Shown here piece after piece: positions 22,448-32,601 of a DNA stretch of 64,000 nt (positions within the stretch are counted from its first letter, which is position 1; every line of letters starts with the position of its first letter). A program made the translations under genes and the position numbers. The stretch covers positions 682,001-746,000 of the forward strand of contig CP011268.1 of assembly GCA_001007975.1 (NCBI GenBank), read 5' to 3'. Origin of the DNA: a candidate division SR1 bacterium Aalborg_AAW-1 (GTDB lineage: Bacteria > Patescibacteriota > Gracilibacteria > Absconditabacterales > Absconditicoccaceae). Below the pieces are notes generated by a model. It was given only the letters and a program-made list of their open reading frames with translations, had not been told where the DNA came from and made no database searches.

Positions 22448-23014
22448 TTATTCTCAAAATAAAAGTTTTTTGAGTTTGTTTTGTTGGTGTGTGATAATAT
22501 AGGTGGTAATGATATAATAGGAAAAATAAGAATGATGTTCTGGGTTACAAATATAGTCGATAAATTCATCAAAGCCATAGGATAGGAGAGTAATTCTTTC
22601 AGATCATCTATCAGGATTCGCTGTGTCAGTTTTCATAAGTCATGAAGCAATATAATAGTGCGTTTCTCCTACAACTCTATGCGTATAAGGAAGTGAAATA
22701 ATATGTTCTATATGGGTGTAATGGTATCATGTTTCCTCTTCCACTTCTCTTGCTGCAGCTTGTAAAAGGTTTTCTCCCTGTTCGACAAGTCAACCAGCAA
22801 AGGTTAACCTGGTGAGTCCTGGTTGTTCATCTTGTACCATGATGATCTTTTGTTCTTGTATATCGATAAGGAGTACTTTTACAGCATCTGCCATACGAGC
22901 AAGTTCAAATGTTTTATAACTTCCATCAAAAAGTTCTTGCTCTCGTTGATAGATGTCAAATGTAGGTCAACTATGTACTTGAGTTGCATTACTTGGTATA
23001 GTCTGTCTTCACAT
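22448..23014 (-). CDS. NUDIX hydrolase
   Basis: 188 residues. The NUDIX box is FAGGLVEQGENLLQAAAREVEEETGY (about 78-103), a full Gx5Ex7REUxEExGU pattern with two of its glycines encoded by TGA. Flanking beta strands (VKVLLIDIQEQKIIMVQDEQPG and ISLPYTHRVVGETHYYIAS) match ADP-ribose/ADP-sugar pyrophosphatases. It ends in FGE just before the histidine phosphatase start. The second codon is TGA (M-G-R), so the start is at the first available ATG. Confidence 0.85.
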
Positions 23015-23022
23015 AAATAGAA

Positions 23023-23238
23023 TTATTTTACAATTTCAAAAGGTTTTTCACATATCTCATGTGAAACAGGTTTTTGTGGAAATCTATTATTATAATTTTT
23101 TAGTGACTGATTAGCTTCCTCAAATATATCATTGATTTGTTTTTCAGATAAATTTTTTAATTTTTCAAGTTTTTCTTTACTAATATTAAATGGATTAGTA
23201 GGATTTTCAACTGTAATACTTAGTCTTTCTTGTCCCAT
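23023..23238 (-). CDS. small hypothetical helical protein
   Basis: 71 residues, charged and helical with a heptad-like centre (ISKEKLEKLKNLSEKQINDIFEE written in two parts: residues 19-41). No TGA and no recognised family. It sits 8 bases before the NUDIX gene on the same strand, in a likely operon. Confidence 0.5.
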   Translation of the reverse strand: MGQERLSITVENPTNPFNISKEKLEKLKNLSEKQINDIFEEANQSLKNYNNRFPQKPVSHEICEKPFEIVK

Positions 23239-23314
23239 ACATGTTATGATTATGAATTAAAAGTTATTATTATATCTTTTATATGACTATTGTTTCTTAA
23301 AATCAACTATAATG

Positions 23315-24118
23315 TTAATCTAAAATATGTGGATTGTTGGCAAAAGCTATGTTAGTAGCTAATCGAGATTCGGGATTTCCTGAGGCATCTCGCATAGGAT
23401 GAGTGGAAATATATGGTACGACTCCATCAGTTTTCATAATATGCTTTACAGCATCTCGTGGATAAACTTCACCAGATTTCTCATCAGCTTGAGCTTGTTC
23501 GAGGAGGTCGAAGAGTTTACGTGGGAAAATGAACGGAGTAAAGAGAGCATAGTTACTCGGAGCTTGTGCTGGTTCTGGTTTTTCGATGATATCGGTGATA
23601 AAGTTGTTTTCTATCTGTAGTATCCCATACTTTGATACATCGTCAAAAGCTACTTCTTTTCATAAAATAACTGATTTTCCTGACTGGTGATGAAGGTCGA
23701 GCATTTCGGTGTAGATTTTGGGATGATGGATCTCGTCAGCATAGACGACCATAAAAAATTCGTCCTGAATCCATGGTTTAGCTTGTAGTATAGCATGTCC
23801 TGTACCTTTTTGTTCGGTTTGTTTTACAAAGGTGAAATTTCAGAGATCTTTGGGTTCATTGATCGCTTGAAGAGCATCTGTTTTTCATTTTTTGTTGAGA
23901 AGGTCTTCAAGCTCATAGTTTTTGTCAAAATAGTCTTCAAGGGCTTTTTTGCTTTGAGAAGTGATGATGAGCATATCGTTAATTCCAGCTTTCGATAATC
24001 CTTCGACGATATAGTGGATTACGGGTTTATTACCCACAGGGAGAAGTTCTTTAGGGATAGTTTTGGTGATAGGGAGCATACGAGTTCCGTGTCCAGCAGC
24101 GAGGATGATGGCTTTCAT
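23315..24118 (-). CDS. galU: UTP-glucose-1-phosphate uridylyltransferase-like
   Basis: 267 residues. The start MKAIILAAGHGTRMLPITKTIPKELLP is the nucleotide-binding signature of sugar-1-phosphate nucleotidyltransferases, followed by NKPVIHYIVEGL, QTEQKGTGHAILQA, VVYADEIHH (metal-binding Asp) and IIEKPEP. GalU makes UDP-glucose for surface polysaccharides or glycolipids; the related glucose-1-phosphate thymidylyltransferase is less likely given the KTIPKELLPV form. It is somewhat shorter than E. coli GalU (302). Three TGA codons are read through. Confidence 0.88.
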
Positions 24119-24137
24119 GAGTTATGTCTGAAATAAA

Positions 24138-24160
24138 AAACTACTCATTATAGTAGTTTT
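24138..24160. terminator. bidirectional hairpin terminator
   Basis: AAACTACT/AGTAGTTT stem with A and T tracts on both sides; lies just after the 248-residue gene on the minus strand and before galU. Confidence 0.75.
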
Positions 24161-24182
24161 TTTTATAGTATCTTGCAAGAAA

Positions 24183-24929
24183 TTATTTTCTTTCTCTTAT
24201 GGTAAATAAGTTTTTATTATCGCTTTCTTGTTCAAGAATTTTTTTATTTACCAATTCTTTGATCTTCTTCTTTTTTTGAAAGGGTGTATTATGAATGATG
24301 TCATTACTATATCATATATGATGCAGAACTTTATCTACTTGAAAATTATTATATGGTTTTGGTCTATCTGATGGAATAAACTCAAAATTTTTATAAATAT
24401 CTAATACAATGGTATCAATAATTATTTTTAACTCAGGTACTTTTTGTCTTAATTCTTCTGAGATCATAACGATCCTTGCTCTGTCTTTTTCAAAATGTTT
24501 ATAAATTTCTGGAATAGAAATATGATAAATCCTATCTAGAACATATTCTGATATGATGTCTTCAACAGATTTATCTATGAGATGAAGATCTGGTTCTAGT
24601 TTATATTTTATCAAAATTTTATCACGCCAATCTGTAATGGGTTGTGATTGAATAGCATTAATTTGGTCTTGAATAAGTGTGCGAAGTTTGCTCTGATGTT
24701 CACTATATGATATATTAAATGTATCAATAAGAACTTGAGGGATATAATAAAGTCTTTTATCGAATCCATTGATCTTGGTGGTTTTTTTTATTCTATCATA
24801 ATTAAATTCAGATATAATTTCATGTTTTAAGACTTGTATACATAATTCACTTTGTAATCCATTTTCAAAATTTCATTTATATTCTCCTGTCTGTATCTGA
24901 TGTAGTAAATTATTATCTATTTTTTTCAT
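24183..24929 (-). CDS. hypothetical protein
   Basis: 248 residues, no signal peptide or membrane segment, mostly helical with many Ile, Lys and Asp. Parts (DINGFDKRLYYIPQVLIDTFNISYSEHQ, split here: about residues 50-75) look like a DNA- or RNA-associated fold, but I recognise no family. Only two TGA codons. Own terminator downstream. Confidence 0.55.
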
Positions 24930-25009
24930 AGTAATATTGTTATGAAGTAAATAGTTTAGATATAATGTGTGTAAGTAATTTCATATAAAATGTCAAGAGA
25001 AGAGTGAAT

Positions 25010-27196
25010 TTATGTGATAAAAAAAAGATCCCGAAGGACCTCAATTCTTTTTTATTTTTATTTGTTTTATAAGTTAGGGTTTGGCGCTATTCTTACAGGG
25101 AATTCATCAGGAATATAATATCCTTTAATCATGGTAAGACATTTGGTTACATTGTTTTGCCAGTTATATTTGGAAGTAGCATAGTTTTTACCATCAGGAT
25201 TTCCATATCCGTTGTAGTCGAGAAGAATATGATATTGTCATAGCCATCTATTATTAAGAGTGTTATAGATAAGCTTTGCACCTGCCATTGGACTTTGATA
25301 AGCAACTCTATCTCATCTGTCATTATTACCAACGTTACCAATATTATTGTCAGTACTGAGATGTCTACCGAGTGTAGATTCTGCAAATGCAATACAGATA
25401 CCTACATCGACATCGATATTCGTTCCTTCTGAAGCGTCTTGCCAGAATTCTGCTTGTTTATACACGCCTACTGCATAACTATTAAGGAAGCTTTGTCTTC
25501 TTTCTTCTACGCTATTTCCTTGCAATGTTTTGACTGCATAGAGATCTCTTGGAAGATTATATTTGTCTTTTAGATATCTAAATTTATAACCTGTTGGAAT
25601 GCTTGATTTGTCTTGTAGGGTAGAAAGATCAAGGTAGTCGATAGGATTAACGAATTCACCTTTTTCGATGACCATAAAGGTAAGGTTCGGTCATCCAGCC
25701 ACAAATCCAGCTCATTTTGTTCCCGGTTCTCATCAACTATATCAGATGATTTGACCTCTTCTTACAATATCTCCTTCTTGAACAATCACTTGATTTGGAT
25801 ACAAATATACCGTCATACGTCCACTTTTATGTATCAGTAACATCCAGTTGAGTCAGATACTATCTTTGTTTGCAATTTTGTAGACCAGTCATTCATCAAC
25901 GGCATAGAGTGGTGTATTTTGTTCTGCAGGAATTTCTATACCTTTGAATGGTACTTTATATTGTTGTTCATAAGCTGTATCTCAGAAATATCTTGATATT
26001 GTAACCACTGGATAGAGTGGCCAAGATAATGGAGCGGCGTTTTCATCTCTTTTTGCAAATGCTTCTGTTTTGGCGAGTTCTGCAATTTTTGCTTCTACAT
26101 TGAATGATGCTTGTGCAAAATCCAAATTATTAATCTGAGCTATGGTTGCTTCAATATCACCGTACACATCAGATTGAGTACTGAAGAGATATGCTAATTC
26201 TTTATTCATTTTTACTTTATTGCTTTCATACAAGGTAAGATAGTCTGACAGGAATTTACGTTGTTCCTGGAGGTCTTTAAGACGCTCTTGGTATTCTTGT
26301 ATGATCGCTTTCACTTCAGTTTTGTTTTTATTAGATGCTTTGATTTGTGTTATGGTTGCTTTTTCTTGAAGAGTGAGAACATTCATAAGATCATTCATCT
26401 GTCCCATAACAGTTTCGATCAGGGCAGTATTAGAAAGTTGATTGCTCACTTCTCCATCAGCTTTGATAAAGAGTTTGAGTTCATCAATACTTCCATCAGG
26501 TTTGTAATATTCGTTTTGGATTTTGTACATAAATTGTGCAAATTGTTCGACATATCATTTTGTTTCATTTAAGCTTTTACGAATTTGTTTGACTTGATCT
26601 ACAGATGATACAATATTTTTTTGATAGAAATATATTTTTTTGATAGCAGCAGCAAGTGTATCTTTTGTTGTTTCAATATCGTTGATGATTTTGACTACTT
26701 CTGTTCTTGTTTCAATATATTGTTTATCATCTGTCCCATACTTTCTATCGAGTTGAACAATTTGTTCTCTTAGTTCTTCTACTCATTTATCAAGTTCAGT
26801 CAGTGCAGACTGTGCATTATCTTGTGAAAAACTTGTCTCTACTTCTGAGTAGTAGGTCGTATCAGCAGAGTCAGCAATTTTCTTCGCTTCTTCTGGATCT
26901 GCAAAGAAGACTGTTGTTTGTGATGGCTCTTGTAGTTTAACATCACCACTTTCAGTTTTGGTAAAAGTCGTGTCTGCGCGTTCGAGAGTCTCTTTTGCTT
27001 GCTCTACAACTTGAGTATTGTATGATTCTGTGGCTTGATCAATGACGGTAGGTTCAACGACTGGGGCGCTTGAATGGATTGGTTGTCTTGATGAGACCCA
27101 TCCAGCAATATTCTCAAAATAATATACAGCAGCAACTGTTCCGATAGAGACGAGTATTCCTATGCTGAGGATAAGAATTCTTTTAGAGCTTTTCAT
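25010..27196 (-). CDS. peptidoglycan hydrolase: coiled coil, degenerate LytM and lysozyme-like domain
   Basis: 728 residues with a signal anchor (RILILSIGILVSIGTVAAVYYF). Coiled-coil segments fill about residues 130-390. A LytM/M23-like domain (about 400-500) has lost every zinc ligand: the usual HxGxD reads FKGIE, the YGH position reads YLYPN, and the final HxH reads NLTF. The C-terminal domain (about 560-705) has GICIAFAESTLGRHLSTDNN, NIGNVGNNDRG and a SKYNWQNNV segment, like lysozyme/glucosaminidase-type wall hydrolases. The layout recalls EnvC/NlpD activators with an added lytic domain. About fourteen TGA codons. The reading frame runs through the downstream hairpin to TAA at 25010, so the last 20 residues may be artefactual. 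Next to the sortase gene. Confidence 0.8.
25027..25042 (-). terminator. terminator overlapping the 3' end of the hydrolase gene
   Basis: AGGTCC/GGATCT stem with TTCG loop and a run of seven or more T on the minus strand; lies inside the last codons of the open frame. Confidence 0.65.
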
Positions 27197-27225
27197 AATA
27201 AGCTAAGGTAGATAGGTAAAAGAGT

Positions 27226-28095
27226 TTATTTTGTTTGTTTGAGCTGTCCAATGATGAGGATTCTTTGTTTGTCTGATCCGATGGGATAACAACCTAACAG
27301 CGTCAGATAATTACCGTTTTGATATTTCATATATTCTTCGTTTACTTTGTCTGGATTGACGATAGATCTTCCAATGACTTCATATTCATACAGTTTCCCT
27401 TTATAGACTACTTGCATGACATCTCCATTCACAAGTTTGGCTATTTGGCTAAAGATAGTAGCATAAGGGTTTTTCTTCCATGATTCATAACTTGTATGTC
27501 AGAATATAAGGGTATTTCCCCCCATTCCTGGATATGGTGTTGTTGGATATTGAACCACCCCATGATAAAGGTCTTTATCGAAATCTTCTTTCGTAATACT
27601 ATCAATATGTTTGTTGAATGAAGATTGAAGAAATGGTGTATTGACGTTTATTTTTGGGATGATAACTCTATCTGTGGGAGGTAATGTATTGAAATCAAGA
27701 TTATAGCTACTAAGATTTTCTTGAAGAGCAGTAGTTGTACTATCTTTGCCGATAAAATCTTCTGTTTTATATTGTGATAACGCATCAACGGATTGTGTAA
27801 TCTTTTCCATTTCCATTTTCTTTCTAAGGAATTCTTCGTCAACAATACTATTCGAGTTTTTATTGGTTGTATAGGTAAATCATCCATTAAAGTTTTCTGA
27901 TGATCCACTCAGTTGACTAACGATATCGAGTACAGCATTCTGATAGAGTTGTGCATTTACTACAACATTACTCACGATAAATACTACTACAAAGAAAATA
28001 GAAAATGTTTTCATCTCTTTCAGGAAACTTTTCACAGGTGATTTCTTCTTGGAGGTATCAATATGATGTTCTAGGTGTTCAAGGGTTGTAAACAT
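27226..28095 (-). CDS. sortase
   Basis: 289 residues. A cytoplasmic N terminus is followed by one membrane segment (FSIFFVVVFIVSNVVVNA, about 30-47) and the catalytic domain (about 115-289). Catalytic histidine is in NTLIFGHTSY, cysteine in YLTLLGCYPIG and arginine in SDKQRILI, the His-Cys-Arg set in family order. The usual TLxTC is TLLGC here. Sortases join surface proteins to the wall or polymerise pilins. I found no LPxTG-like C terminus in the window, so its substrates lie elsewhere or use another motif. Two TGA codons, one in FGH. It is 29 bases upstream of the hydrolase start. Confidence 0.9.
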
Positions 28096-28296
28096 TACAA
28101 ATGAATGAGTAATTATAAATTAACAATTATCAGTATTTTGCTTCAATGTAATTATAGTTCTTTTGTAAGAGAGTACAAAAAAGTGACTCTCTGACAGAGA
28201 GTAGGTATTGACTATCTGATGAAAGTATGATATAGAGTGATTGTTTTGTCTGTTTGTGATAACTTCTAGTTAGCGGAAATTGTATTTTGTCGATAA
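28096..28296. other. intergenic region upstream of sortase gene
   Basis: AT-rich; contains an inverted repeat ACTCTCT/AGAGAGT at about 28181-28197 that could form a small hairpin in the sortase leader. A 66-codon minus frame here begins inside the pentapeptide terminator and is not credible. Confidence 0.4.
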
Positions 28297-28299
28297 AAA

Positions 28300-28326
28300 A
28301 AGCAGGAGAGTACATTCTTCCTGCTT
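28300..28326 (-). terminator. terminator of pentapeptide gene 1
   Basis: AAGCAGGA/TCCTGCTT stem; minus strand ends in TTTTTTT. Nearly identical to the element at 28917. Confidence 0.8.
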
Positions 28327-28341
28327 TCATCGGTTAAGGTC

Positions 28342-28809
28342 TTATATGATAAGACCCATTTTGTAATACAATAATTTCTTGGCTATGTGCTCATGTTGTT
28401 TACAATCACATCTTCCTAAGAACTTTGCATCATTTAGTTGAAAATTATTTTCATCTACCACTACTTGTTGTAAATATACATCTTTCTCAAATACACATTC
28501 GTTGCAATAAAAATGATTTATGTGGTGAGATTTGGAAAAATAAAAATTTTTCTTAAAGTATGCTCTACCACAATTTACATTATTTTTAAAGATAGAATTT
28601 TCTAAGTCAACAATCTCTTCAAACACAGAGTCATTAAACATAACAATTTGTTCAAATTGAATATTTCTTAAATAAATTGGATAGGTGTATTCTCCATGAA
28701 AGTAGACTTCATCTTTTATGGAGATAAGCTCTTGTAAATCTCTTAAATCTCCTTTTTTCTCTTTTAAAAGCTCAAAGAACTCTTTTACTGTAATTTTTTT
28801 TGTTTCCAT
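28342..28809 (-). CDS. pentapeptide-repeat-like protein, divergent copy
   Basis: 155 residues. N-terminal KEFFELLKEKKGDLRDLQ and DEVYFHGEYTYPIYLRNIQFEQ match the start of the neighbouring 199-residue gene, and both end with a KMGLII/KMSIIV tail. The middle has spaced Phe and Cys (FKNNVNCGRAYFKKNFYFSK) in a decayed right-handed beta-helix pattern. It carries CDC-type cysteines near the end (GRCDCKQHEH). No TGA codon. The two genes and their terminators look like a tandem duplication with divergence. Confidence 0.75.
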   Translation of the reverse strand: METKKITVKEFFELLKEKKGDLRDLQELISIKDEVYFHGEYTYPIYLRNIQFEQIVMFNDSVFEEIVDLENSIFKNNVNCGRAYFKKNFYFSKSHHINHFYCNECVFEKDVYLQQVVVDENNFQLNDAKFLGRCDCKQHEHIAKKLLYYKMGLII

Positions 28810-28842
28810 AATTTTATTTAATTTTTTGTTTTAATTATTAAC

Positions 28843-28871
28843 AATATACATATTAATTAATATAATGTCAA
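28843..28871 (-). promoter_or_regulatory. sigma70-type promoter of pentapeptide gene 1
   Basis: On the minus strand TTGACA (28871-28866), 17-base spacer and TATATT (28848-28843), 34 bases before the ATG. Confidence 0.65.
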
Positions 28872-28916
28872 GTGTATATTTTCTTGAGTTTTATTATTGA
28901 TTTTTGTGATATAAAA

Positions 28917-28945
28917 AAGCAGGAGAGTAAAATACTTTCCTGTTT
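28917..28945 (-). terminator. terminator of pentapeptide gene 2
   Basis: AAGCAGGA paired with TCCTGTTT around a loop, minus-strand T tract; sister of the 28300 element. Confidence 0.7.
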
Positions 28946-28960
28946 TAATTGGTTAAGATA

Positions 28961-29560
28961 TTATACGATAATACTCATTTTGTGATTTTTTATTTTTTCT
29001 TCAATCTCCTTGTATCTACTAATAGCCCGTATAGTATTTTTAAAGATTGCATTTCCACAATCAAAATCATTTTTGAATGTAGCATGTCCACAATTAAAAT
29101 AAGATGTAAAAACACTATTTTCACAGAAGAAGCCATTTTCAAAAGTAGCATCTCCACAGTAAAATGAATTCTTGAAAGTAGCATTTCCACAGAAGATACC
29201 ATTTTCAAAAGTCGCGTTTCCACAATTAAAAGGATATTTAAAAGTAGCATCTCCACAGTAAAATGAATTCTTGAAAGTAGCATTTCCACAGAAGAAGCTT
29301 TTTTCAAAGGTGGCTTTTTCACAGAAGAAGCCATTTTCAAAAGTTGCTTTTTTACAGAAGAAATATTCATTGAAAATAGTCTCTCCACAATACACATTTT
29401 TTTCAAAAATGGTATTACCTAATTCAATAGGATAGTCGTATATCCCGTCAAAATTAACTTCATCTATGACATGTACTCGATAGTCAAGAGAGTTTAAATT
29501 TCCTTGTGACTCCACTAAGAGTGAGAAGAACTCTAATGAGGTCTTTCTTATTGCTTTCAT
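28961..29560 (-). CDS. pentapeptide-repeat (PF13576-like) protein with a cysteine ladder
   Basis: 199 residues. About eleven tandem 11-residue units (consensus CGNATFKNSFY) form residues 50-175; each unit has A-T-F and a Phe/Tyr face and nearly every unit has one Cys, stacking Cys residues along one side of the predicted right-handed beta helix. At the DNA level the unit is 33 bases and some copies are near-identical (about 29150-29290). Pentapeptide proteins often mimic DNA or act as effectors or toxin inhibitors. N-terminal KTSLEFFSLLVESQGNLNSLDYR is shared with the neighbour. No TGA codon. Confidence 0.85.
   Translation of the reverse strand: MKAIRKTSLEFFSLLVESQGNLNSLDYRVHVIDEVNFDGIYDYPIELGNTIFEKNVYCGETIFNEYFFCKKATFENGFFCEKATFEKSFFCGNATFKNSFYCGDATFKYPFNCGNATFENGIFCGNATFKNSFYCGDATFENGFFCENSVFTSYFNCGHATFKNDFDCGNAIFKNTIRAISRYKEIEEKIKNHKMSIIV
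29150..29300 (-). repeat. 33-base tandem repeats inside pentapeptide gene 2
   Basis: Adjacent coding units of 33 bases, several nearly identical (for example the copies near 29150-29180 and 29250-29280), showing recent expansion or gene conversion. Confidence 0.7.
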
Positions 29561-29598
29561 ATATTATAAATTTAAGTTAATGATTTTATTTTCAATTT

Positions 29599-29627
29599 AT
29601 CATAATAATTTTTATGTTAAATGTCAA
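29599..29627 (-). promoter_or_regulatory. sigma70-type promoter of pentapeptide gene 2
   Basis: Minus strand TTGACA (29627-29622), 17-base spacer and TATGAT (29604-29599), 39 bases before the ATG; parallel to the promoter of the paralogue. Confidence 0.65.
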
Positions 29628-29652
29628 GTAAATGTTCTCTGAATTTTTATTG

Positions 29653-29680
29653 TTGATTTTGGAGCACAAAACCGTATAAA
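29653..29680 (+). promoter_or_regulatory. sigma70-type promoter of aspS
   Basis: TTGATT at 29653-29658 and TATAAA at 29675-29680 with a 16-base spacer, 33 bases before the aspS ATG. Confidence 0.6.
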
Positions 29681-29712
29681 GTTGCTGATTTTATTGATTG
29701 ATAGTATTTCTT

Positions 29713-31470
29713 ATGCATCGTACTCATACTTGTGGTGAACTGACTTCTGCTCATGCTTGACAAACGGTTACTCTTTGTGCTTGGATTTCATCTTTGAGAA
29801 ATATGGGAGGACTGGTTTTTGTGGATTTGAGAGATAGATATGGAGTGACACAAGTGACGCTGGATCCTGCGATTGTAGGACAAGAGCTTGTAGATAAAGC
29901 AGCGAGCTATAGCAATGAATACGTCCTAAAAGTAACAGGAGAAGTGATCCTTAGACCAGAGAGTATGAAAAATCCTGATATGGTGACCTGAGAGATCGAG
30001 ATTCGTGCAACCGATATACAACTTGTGTCAGAATCCAAGATTTTGCCGTTTGCAATCGATGAAGATCCGAAGACGAGCGAAGAAAATAGAATGAAATATC
30101 GTTATCTTGATCTTCGTAGAGGGCCGGTGAAGGATAATATTATCTTCCGTGCGAAGATGAATCAGTTTACGCGTAATTGGTTTAGTGATCATGATTTCTT
30201 AGAGGTACAGACACCGATCTTCAGTGTTTCATCTCCAGAAGGAGCGAGAGATTATCTGATTCCAAGTCGTGTGAATCCAGGTCAGTTTTATGCTCTTCCC
30301 CAAGCTCCTCAACAATACAAACAACTCCTCATGGTCGGTGGTATCGATAAGTATTTCCAGATTGCACCCTGTTTTCGTGATGAAGATCCAAGAGCAGATC
30401 GCCATAGTTGTGAATTCTATCAGATCGACTGTGAGATGTCATTTGTCGAACAAGAAGATGTGTATACGGTAGCAGAATCGTATATCCGTGACTTGATAGA
30501 GTATATCGTTCCCCATAAAGAAATCATCGTAGATTTTACGAGACTTTCGTATCATGATGCGTTAGAAAAATATGGATCAGATAAGCCTGATTTGAGGTTT
30601 GACTCTCAGATGATCGAGGTGACATCACTTTTTGCAAACAGTGAATTGGAGTTTCTCGCTTCAGCTCCAAGTGTGAAAGCTATAGTGCTTCACCAACTTC
30701 CTACCCGTAAAGAAATCGATGCTCTGATTGAAGTGGTCAAGATAGCAGGATTGGGAGGATTGGCGTATATCCAAATTAAGGAAGACGGAATTTCTGGTTC
30801 GATAGCTGGTAAACTGACGGAAGAAGAAAAACAATCTCTTCTGACTGAAACTCACGCTCAGGTCTGAGAGACCGTATTTTTCCTTGTAGGTAAGAAGACT
30901 ACTGTGTTGAAAGCTGGAGATAAACTCAGAAATGCCTGTAGGGATATGTTCTGACTGGTACATAATAATCATCTCTGATTTGTCTGGATTGAAGATTTTC
31001 CGTTCTTTGAAGAAGATGAAAGTAAACCGAATGGGCTTGAATTTGGACACAATCCGTTCTCATATATCAAAGGAGGACGTGATACGGTAGAAAACGTACA
31101 ACCTCTCGAGCGACAAACAACTCAATACGATCTGACTTGTAATGGTTATGAAATTCTTTCTGGTTCTATCCGTAATCACGATCCAGAGATTTTGGTGAAA
31201 GTGTTTGAAACAGCTTGATACACCATTGATGATATTAAGAAGAGATTTGGTACCATGTACGAAGCATTCCAATACGGATGTCCACCACATGGAGGATTTG
31301 CGTTCTGATTTGATCGTCTGATGATGATCCTCAGAGATGAACCAAATATCCGCGAATGTTATGCTTTCCCAAAATCTGGTCGTGCACAAGATCTTATGAT
31401 GAATGCACCAAGCACTATCGATCCTGAAGAATTGAAAGTCTTGTCTATTGCTACGACTATTACTGAATAG
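29713..31470 (+). CDS. aspS: aspartyl-tRNA synthetase
   Basis: 585 residues, the bacterial AspRS size with the GAD insertion. The N-terminal anticodon-binding OB fold has [17 protein letters not shown]; motif 2 is [16 protein letters not shown] followed by [11 protein letters not shown]; the C-terminal part has [12 protein letters not shown] and motif 3 [15 protein letters not shown]. The second Gly of motif 3 (TGA at 31306-31308) is an invariant residue, one of the best proofs of the code. Whether the enzyme is tRNA-Asp-specific or charges tRNA-Asn too (for GatCAB) is not visible. Seven TGA codons. Own promoter and terminator. Confidence 0.96.
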
Positions 31471-31494
31471 CTCTGCACCTGCAGAGTTTTTTTA
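31471..31494 (+). terminator. rho-independent terminator after aspS
   Basis: CTCTGCA/TGCAGAG stem starting right at the TAG stop, followed by seven or more T. Confidence 0.85.
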
Positions 31495-31507
31495 TTATTT
31501 TATTATA

Positions 31508-32518
31508 ATGATGAGTGTTCAGCCATCTACATCAGTACATCATGTTACTCCAGTATCTAATATGTTATTGTGAAATGAAGAATGTAATATATTGATGATG
31601 AATCATCAAGACCATATCAACTTACATAGAATTTGTGATACACAATCACATTATCAAAACACCATGAGTAAACTCTATGGTAAAATAAATAATGATCTCT
31701 TATTATCTTTAGGTAGTGTAGATGAGATCTATACACATTTGTGATATTTTTTTGAGAATTTTGAGAAACTTCCTTTATGAGTAAGAAAAGCGTTATGAGA
31801 AAAATGGAAACAGATTGTTATGTATCATTTAAATCAACGACCCCAAATTACGAATACAGATAATGATCAGTATCGAAAATTACATAGAAAACAGATCGAA
31901 CAGCGGGGAAATATTGTTTCTCATAATGATATCGAATATATTATGAATCAAGATAAATCTATTATGAAAGATTTGGTACTTCATATTATTCGTAGATTAA
32001 AAAAACATGGAATAACAGATGAACTCCTTACTTTGCCAACTAAAACATTATCTACAGAGAATTATATGATTCCTCTTATGATGCGTTGAAGGTCAGATTC
32101 GACGAATCAAATTACATGAGATAAAAAAATACATACTACTATTTTTAATAAGGCTATATCAGATGGTTGAACGCGTGTGAGATGACCAAGATTGGCTACT
32201 AATGGATCTTTTATTATGTGATCAGAAGATTGGAAGAGGTGGTATGATGTACAAGAGAGATACCTTCGTAAGGCTAAAAAAATTATTGATCATGATTATT
32301 GAGATTATATTTGGATCCTTTATAATAAAAAAATGCAACAACAACTCTGAACAACTATTGCACAATGGAATAAATTAGAAAAAATATTATCATGAGATAG
32401 TTTCTATAAACAATGAACTTATGATGTAGAGGGTATGCATCATGAAGCGCTATTGCTAAGATGAAAGATTTGAGATCGTCTCAAGAAACTTTTAGCTGAT
32501 GAGTATTGTTTTGTCTAA
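31508..32518 (+). CDS. hypothetical protein
   Basis: 336 residues with at least seventeen TGA codons, the densest in the window. No signal peptide; charged, Lys- and Tyr-rich, with KKIIDHDYGDYIWILYNKKMQQQ and other helical segments. No family recognised. It may be a fast-evolving accessory gene: the high TGA use and lack of any housekeeping motif differ from aspS next to it. Confidence 0.6.
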
Positions 32519-32549
32519 ATTTTTGTAGATTATTAATTGTACAATTCTC

Positions 32550-32578
32550 TTGCAAAGTTCCTATCATATATCTATAAT
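32550..32578 (+). promoter_or_regulatory. sigma70-type promoter
   Basis: TTGCAA at 32550-32555 and TATAAT at 32573-32578 (17-base spacer), giving a leader of about 17 bases before the ATG at 32602. Confidence 0.6.
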
Positions 32579-32601
32579 ATACTATACATATTTTATATAT
32601 T

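Noticed and set aside
28130-28330. 66-codon minus-strand gene upstream of the sortase
   Set aside because: It begins inside the pentapeptide gene terminator, shows no motif and covers the likely sortase leader.
28990-29410. CRISPR-like repeated DNA
   Set aside because: Units are 33 bases, contiguous without spacers, and encode the 11-residue pentapeptide-type repeat in frame.
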